Below the pieces are notes generated by a model. That model did no database searches. It was not told the origin of the DNA and worked only from the letters and a program-made list of their open reading frames with translations. From NCBI RefSeq assembly GCF_005154805.1, contig NZ_CP039727.1:2291501-2355500 (forward strand): 64,000 nt of DNA, written 5' to 3'. The first letter of the stretch is position 1, and every line of letters begins with the position of its first letter. Positions 59,777 through 64,000 of this stretch are shown in pieces. Source of the stretch: Bacillus sp. S3 (GTDB taxonomy: Bacteria; Bacillota; Bacilli; Bacillales; Cytobacillaceae). A program made the position numbers and the translations under genes.

Positions 59777-59844
59777 CTCTGCCTCCCAGTTTCGAAAAAA
59801 TCAACTCCTTCTATAAAAATATGAAACTTTTTCCTTTATATTTA

Positions 59845-61077
59845 TCATTTCTCAAAAGAATTTTCCCATATTCCTTGATTCTTCTTGTTGTTAAATTTGA
59901 TGTACATGAGCAAGAATACGAGGGCGCTCATGAATCTCAGAATTGAGCTGATTCCCATTGATTTTTGAATACCGGTTACCTCTAGGAGCCAAATACCGAT
60001 TTGCGGTGCGATAAAGGCCACAAAGGATAAAAGGACATTATACGTGGTAATGCAATAGGTCCTTTTTTCCTTTGGCGATTTCTCCAACAAAAGGTTGAAC
60101 AATAGAAGCGTAGTGCCCGAAACAAAAAAGCCGGATGTCATCTGCACAAAAGTGAGATAAACGAGATTGGTAGACAAAACGGTTAGAAATGGAGCAGTAG
60201 CCATTCCAGTTGCTACCCATACGAGCATCAGGGTATTTGACTTGTCCTCCGCCCATTTTCTCCATAATGGAAACGAGAAAATTTGCACCAATTGACTACC
60301 AACGGAAAAAATACTTATCCACAAAATAGTCGCGTGGGCATATTTCACATTATAAATATTGAAAATTCCCCAAGCCATTTGCCAGGAGAAATTGAAGCAA
60401 AGGGCGGTAATAAGAAACCATTTGTATCCCTGATCCCGGAAAATAGACCAATCCATTGACGAGTTCTTTTCCGCCTTGCTCGACTTTGGTTTGGGTTCTT
60501 CTTTATGCTTCAGTAAAAAATAAACTTCTAATAAGCCAAAAAGAAAGGCAATTATAAATAATAATTGATAGGCAGCAGCATGTTCAGTCTGCTTTTTCAT
60601 CAAAATCCCGATAATTAAGGTCGTGATCATACCGACGATAGTTAAAAGGCGATTTCGGTCACTGAAAAAAGCCCCTCTGCGTTCCTCATTGATCATCCCG
60701 CTAATGAACGTTTGCCAGCCAATCGTTGAAATGGTTCCCGGAATATTCATTAAGGCAACAATGATTAAAAAAGCCCATGCCTGGTAGGTAGTTTGGATAA
60801 AAATCACACCTGCTAACAGCAAGAACATGATTCTTGCCCAAAAAACCGACATTGCTACCGTTTTCCGCTGCTGTTCAAGCCGATTTAACAGAATGGCCGC
60901 CGGAATCGTCGTGACCAATGCAATCAGTGGCGGAAGTGAACTGATTAAGCCCACTTGATAATTGGTTGCTCCAAGTATTGATATTGCGAAAATTGGGAAG
61001 AAGTTACTGGCAAGATTCAAAGCGATGGTAGACACCATTCCATGATAGATACTTACTTTTTCATTATATGTACGCAC
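59845..61077 (-). CDS. MFS transporter of unknown substrate
   Basis: A 410-residue protein with about 12 transmembrane helices in two halves, separated by a basic cytosolic loop (KHKEEPKPKSSKAEKNSS, about residues 192-209). NEERRGAFFSDRNRLLTIVGM is the MFS-type loop 2-3 region. No substrate can be inferred. It lies 68 bases upstream of tgl on the same strand. Confidence 0.85.
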   Translation of the reverse strand: MRTYNEKVSIYHGMVSTIALNLASNFFPIFAISILGATNYQVGLISSLPPLIALVTTIPAAILLNRLEQQRKTVAMSVFWARIMFLLLAGVIFIQTTYQAWAFLIIVALMNIPGTISTIGWQTFISGMINEERRGAFFSDRNRLLTIVGMITTLIIGILMKKQTEHAAAYQLLFIIAFLFGLLEVYFLLKHKEEPKPKSSKAEKNSSMDWSIFRDQGYKWFLITALCFNFSWQMAWGIFNIYNVKYAHATILWISIFSVGSQLVQIFSFPLWRKWAEDKSNTLMLVWVATGMATAPFLTVLSTNLVYLTFVQMTSGFFVSGTTLLLFNLLLEKSPKEKRTYCITTYNVLLSFVAFIAPQIGIWLLEVTGIQKSMGISSILRFMSALVFLLMYIKFNNKKNQGIWENSFEK

Positions 61078-61285
61078 TTGTTATCACCATTTCATTAATA
61101 AATTCCTTAGATATTATACAATCAAAAATCAGGAATCTACAGAATAATTTTTTCAATTATTTACTTTGGAATATTCAGAAAAGCTATAACGTTACATTTG
61201 CGGTTTGTTCCAGCAGATGCTATATATTTCATCGCGAAATAATGGACAAAAGGTCAGCAAATAGCGAACTTTCTTCTTATGGGAT

Positions 61286-61314
61286 TTGCCTTGTGGACTG
61301 ATTTCTGTTATAGT
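61286..61314 (+). promoter_or_regulatory. Promoter of the cold-shock gene
   Basis: TTGCCT (61286-61291), 17 bases, TATAGT (61309-61314). It gives a leader of about 115 bases, long as usual for csp genes. The region 61078-61285 upstream holds no gene that I can support. Confidence 0.6.
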
Positions 61315-61398
61315 TAAAGAGAATTATTTTTGTGAGTCGGCAAGAACGTTAAAGTGTAATGCTTTCTGTCTTGAAGATTTGAGCAAGGATAGTAACAC

Positions 61399-61416
61399 AT
61401 TGTGTGCGGGTGCACA
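61399..61416 (+). promoter_or_regulatory. Stem-loop just before the csp ribosome binding site
   Basis: TGTGTGC-GGGT-GCACACA, a 7-base perfect stem, 7 bases before GGAGGAAA. It could influence temperature-dependent translation. Confidence 0.5.
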
Positions 61417-61434
61417 CAGCAGGAGGAAACACAC

Positions 61435-61635
61435 ATGGAACAAGGTAAAGTAAAATGGTTTAACGCTGAAAAAGGATTTGGATTCATCGAGCGCGAAGCA
61501 GGGGACGATGTATTCGTACATTTCTCAGCAATCCAAGGCGAAGGCTTCAAAACTTTAGACGAAGGTCAAGCAGTTACATTTGACGTTGAACAAGGTCAAC
61601 GCGGACCACAAGCTTCTAACGTTCGTAAAGCATAA
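61435..61635 (+). CDS. Cold-shock protein, CspA family
   Basis: A 66-residue OB-fold RNA chaperone with RNP1 KGFGFIE and RNP2 VFVHFSAI. Length and sequence are those of Bacillus CspB/CspC/CspD. ATG 61435 follows GGAGGAAA; an open frame upstream to 61402 crosses the stem-loop and is not used. Which paralogue it is cannot be settled by eye. Confidence 0.96.
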   Translation: MEQGKVKWFNAEKGFGFIEREAGDDVFVHFSAIQGEGFKTLDEGQAVTFDVEQGQRGPQASNVRKA

Positions 61636-61653
61636 TTTAAACTTCGATTATTG

Positions 61654-61686
61654 AAAAAGACTCTCTTGCAGAGTCTTTTTTTTTTG
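61654..61686 (+). terminator. Terminator after csp
   Basis: AAAAAGACTCT-CTTGC-AGAGTCTTTTT with a long T run. Confidence 0.93.
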
Positions 61687-61811
61687 CTTTTAAAAGTCGA
61701 AAAGGGCGGCTTCTCTTCTATTATTAAAGGATTGATTTGATAAAATTATCAATTTAAGCTAGTAATGATATAATGAATTCATCATACATATTGGAAGGAA
61801 GTGTTGTATTA

Positions 61812-62630
61812 GTGGTTCTACGGCCTCAAATGGAACAAACTGAGTCGACTCAACTTATTGCGCCGAAAGGGAACTTTGAAGCCTTTCGGGATGACGACCA
61901 TTACAAAGAGAAGCTCAAAGAATGGGGGCTATCGTCTGCAAAGGAAGCAAAACGGGAATTTTGGTACAAGAATCGCAGCTTTCAGCGTTTGGTGTCCATT
62001 AAAGGATTTGAATCGTACGGAACAAGTGGAGAATTTAACACGCTTGTGATCGAATTCCATGATGGCAGCCTTAGCTGCATTCATCCCGCCTATTTAAAAG
62101 AAATGCAGTCGTCAAGCTTTGGAAAAGAAAGCCTGTTGACTCTAAATGACAAAGAAAGTACAACTGAAACAAAGCCTGTAAATGAAAAGCAAGCTGCGGC
62201 AAAAGAATCGGAACCTGAAACAACGGCAAAGCCTGCCAATAAAGCGGATAAGGCTGCCCCCTCTAAGGAGCCAAAGGCAAAGAAACAAAAGGCTCCGAAG
62301 CTCGAACTCCCGGCGGAGAAAGTACATTTTACAGCTAAGGTGAAGCAATTTGCCCTTGTCTACAATCCATTTAATGAAGAAAATGATGAAGTTGTCGTCT
62401 TAGAGAATGTTCAGATTGTCCAGGACAATCCACTTGACCTCGGGCTTGCCTGGTGCAGCCACAGTAAAACGCTAAAAAAATTCGAACTGGCCGAGGGAGA
62501 CTTGCTGGAATTTGACGGAAAGGCAGCTGCCAAGAAAATGGCGAAGGGAAAAGACGTGCCTCCAGAATTCATGATCGATACGCCCGTACTATATAAGGTG
62601 AATAATCCATCGAAAATCGTAAAGAAATAG
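61812..62630 (+). CDS. Hypothetical protein with two domains joined by an Ala/Lys/Glu-rich linker
   Basis: A 272-residue protein, family not recognised. About residues 1-110 form an N-terminal domain (AFRDDDHYKEKLKEWGLSSAKEAKREFWYKNRSFQRLVSIKGFESYGTSG). Residues ~120-175 are a low-complexity K/A/E/P linker. Residues ~180-272 form a second domain with VHFTAKVKQFALVYNPFNEENDEVVVLENV and LDLGLAWCSHSKTLKKFELAEGDLLEFDGKAA, which has an OB-fold-like beta pattern. I prefer GTG 61812, 10 bases after GGAAGGAAG; an ATG at 61773 has no RBS. Nucleic-acid binding is a guess from the basic linker and beta pattern. Confidence 0.72.
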   Translation: MVLRPQMEQTESTQLIAPKGNFEAFRDDDHYKEKLKEWGLSSAKEAKREFWYKNRSFQRLVSIKGFESYGTSGEFNTLVIEFHDGSLSCIHPAYLKEMQSSSFGKESLLTLNDKESTTETKPVNEKQAAAKESEPETTAKPANKADKAAPSKEPKAKKQKAPKLELPAEKVHFTAKVKQFALVYNPFNEENDEVVVLENVQIVQDNPLDLGLAWCSHSKTLKKFELAEGDLLEFDGKAAAKKMAKGKDVPPEFMIDTPVLYKVNNPSKIVKK

Positions 62631-62656
62631 GACTTCCATCGGGAGGTCCTATTTCC
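62625..62656. terminator. Bidirectional terminator
   Basis: AAATAGGACTTCC pairs with GGAGGTCCTATTT around ATCG; placed between convergent genes. Confidence 0.85.
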
Positions 62657-62658
62657 TT

Positions 62659-62937
62659 TTAAGGGAAATAAATTTCTAAGCGATCACGGCCATTCCGACA
62701 GACATAATAATTTTGAAAATCACTGTTAATGACCCTTGTCTGAAATTCCTGTAAGGAAATCGCAGTGGAATTTCCATCGTTTTTAAAAAATAAAAGCTGC
62801 CCATCAGCAAATTGGATTGAAACGAAATGAAATCCGTCCCGTTTCGATAAAAAATCATCATCTTGATAGTAGTTTAAGATCACTTGACGGTCGCGATACT
62901 CTTCGAAAATAGATAAATCATCTAGTTGTTTTTCCAT
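62659..62937 (-). CDS. Hypothetical protein, 92 residues
   Basis: No family recognised. The protein is acidic at the N-terminus (LDDLSIFEEYRDRQ) and then mostly beta strands (FHFVSIQFADGQLLFFKNDG). No membrane segment or signal. GGGGAAGGGG precedes the ATG. A bidirectional terminator lies at its 3' end. Confidence 0.7.
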   Translation of the reverse strand: MEKQLDDLSIFEEYRDRQVILNYYQDDDFLSKRDGFHFVSIQFADGQLLFFKNDGNSTAISLQEFQTRVINSDFQNYYVCRNGRDRLEIYFP

Positions 62938-63147
62938 TTAATTAACCCCTTCCCCTATAAATTATTTTAAAAAAAGAGGCGGTCGAAAGGGGTGATTGGA
63001 ATCACGTTATTAGGGTCTTTTTTGTGAATGGTAATAAATGTCGACCGAATGAATATCTGATAGAATGTTCATTTTATTTAAGGAATATTATTTAAATATG
63101 AAGTATAATGAGGGTTCGGACTTTTATTTTTCAAGGAGTACACTTTT

Positions 63148-64000
63148 ATGAATCAAACCTTTACTGTCAAGGAAAAGACGAAGCAAATTTTCGTCTTGTT
63201 AATCCCTATTTTAATCACACAGCTTGGCATGTTTTCGATGGTATTTTTCAATACGATTATGTCTGGAAAATATAATTCCTCCGATTTAGCTGGTGTGGCG
63301 ATCGGTTCATCGATTTGGAGCCCTATTTTTACTGGAATTAGCGGTATTCTACTTGCCATCTCACCGATTGCCGCACAACGATTTGGCGAAAAAAAGAGCG
63401 ATGAAGTGTCATCGGTTGTCAAGCATGGAATGTATCTTTCTGTGATGATTGCGTTTGCTGTGATTATACTTGGATACTTTTTTCTCGACCCTGTATTAGA
63501 TAAAATGAAGCTGCCTCCAGATGTTCAGCGTACCGCCTTTAACTATTTGGCAGGTCTTAGTTATGGACTTTTACCATTATTTATTTTTAACGTGTTGAGA
63601 TCTTTTATTTATGCATTAGGAAAAACACGCGTGATCATGATCATCATGCTAATGTCGTTACCAATCAATTTCTTCTTGAATTATGCCTTCATCTTTGGCC
63701 GTTTTGGCTTCCCGGAACTAGGCGGTGCGGGAGCCGGGTATGCAACGTCGATTACGTATTGGATCATTTTGGCGATGACGGTGTTTATCGTAAAAACACA
63801 GGATCCATTTTCTTCGTTCCCGATTTTTTCAGATATGAAGGAATTTTCTTGGGATACGTGTAAGGAAATATTAAAGATCGGCGTTCCGATGGGCCTGTCG
63901 ACGTTCTTCGAAACAAGCATGTTTGCAGTGGTGACGATTCTGTTGAGTAAGTTTAATGTCACTACGATTGCTGCCTATCAATCTGCGTTAAATATCGTTT
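63148..64000 (+). CDS. MATE-family efflux transporter, 5' part
   Basis: Open from ATG 63148 to the window end (284 codons seen; about 450 expected). Helix-rich throughout. FVLLIPILITQLGMFSMVFFNTIMSGKYNSSDLAGVAIGSSIWSPIFTGISGILLAISPIAAQRFG is the typical MATE start, with the SG and LAG/AIG motifs of Na+- or H+-coupled multidrug exporters (NorM type). Later ELGGAGAGYATSITYW is a further family hallmark. ATG follows AAGGAG. The gene continues beyond the window. Confidence 0.92.
   Translation, partial: MNQTFTVKEKTKQIFVLLIPILITQLGMFSMVFFNTIMSGKYNSSDLAGVAIGSSIWSPIFTGISGILLAISPIAAQRFGEKKSDEVSSVVKHGMYLSVMIAFAVIILGYFFLDPVLDKMKLPPDVQRTAFNYLAGLSYGLLPLFIFNVLRSFIYALGKTRVIMIIMLMSLPINFFLNYAFIFGRFGFPELGGAGAGYATSITYWIILAMTVFIVKTQDPFSSFPIFSDMKEFSWDTCKEILKIGVPMGLSTFFETSMFAVVTILLSKFNVTTIAAYQSALNIV

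Noticed and set aside
1..64000. CRISPR arrays, tRNA or rRNA genes, prophage or complete insertion sequences
   Set aside because: None seen: no regular direct repeats with spacers, no cloverleaf-like sequence, no transposase or integrase frame.

Overview
The window looks like chromosome from an endospore-forming Bacillaceae bacterium. The evidence is an AT-rich sequence with strong AGGAGG-type ribosome binding sites, a SigD-dependent flagellar operon, a spore-coat transglutaminase (tgl), a TPP-riboswitch thiamin operon and two classes of intergenic repeat common in Bacillus-type genomes. A periplasmic-type nitrate reductase operon (nap), rare in Gram-positives but known from a few denitrifying Bacillaceae, suggests a Neobacillus-like species; this assignment is inference. 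No rRNA, tRNA, CRISPR array, prophage or intact IS element was seen.

Bases 1-20679 are one flagellar locus on the plus strand: the end of flgL, a PilZ protein, an unknown coiled-coil protein, fliS, a fliT-like gene, a small unknown gene, a glucosaminidase without a signal peptide, then flgB-flgC-fliE-fliF-fliG-fliH-fliI-fliJ-ylxF-fliO-fliP-fliQ-fliR-flhB-flhA-flhF-flhG-sigD. Compared with the Bacillus subtilis fla/che operon, fliK, flgD, the hook gene, fliL, fliM, fliY and all che genes are missing between these genes. From 20.7 to 25.1 kb come ppaC, a Bacillus repeat, a coiled-coil gene, and a formaldehyde module: zinc formaldehyde dehydrogenase plus an HbpS/GlcG protein, divergent from an HxlR regulator that keeps the formaldehyde-sensing Cys-x-Lys motif. 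Bases 25310-29151 are napA-napB-napD-napF without napC.

From 29.4 to 43.7 kb are short housekeeping and stress units: a YjbR protein with tag; tetR with a small alarmone synthetase and a CBS protein; csoR-copZ; an UMF1-type transporter; a phosphodiesterase; an esterase; a flavodoxin; an ATP-grasp protein; a GIY-YIG protein; terD; a putative glycosidase; and an orphan YesN-type response regulator. hutU-hutI-hutG (histidine degradation, no hutH) follows. Next is a four-gene operon of a protein kinase-like protein with a basic His-rich tail, a glycosyltransferase, a HipA-like kinase and a UTP-glucose-1-phosphate uridylyltransferase, possibly for a spore-surface or cell-envelope glycan. Then come a glutaredoxin-like gene and the thiamin salvage operon thiM-thiD-thiE-thiW-tenA-thiZ-thiX-thiY behind a TPP riboswitch. 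The right end holds tgl, an MFS transporter, a cold-shock gene, two hypothetical genes and the start of a MATE transporter.

The most unusual signal involves the 13-base repeat GGTGTCAGGCACC. It abuts the 3' ends of hutG and galU and forms the base of a long perfect hairpin between thiY and tgl. The 3' coding ends of hutG, galU and tgl each contain a 25-36 codon tract, 25-38 bases from the repeat, in which no codon ends in T and most end in C or A. By hand count, 0 of 92 codons end in T. This looks like directional synonymous transition change around a mobile or recombinogenic repeat and is the best candidate here for an undescribed process.
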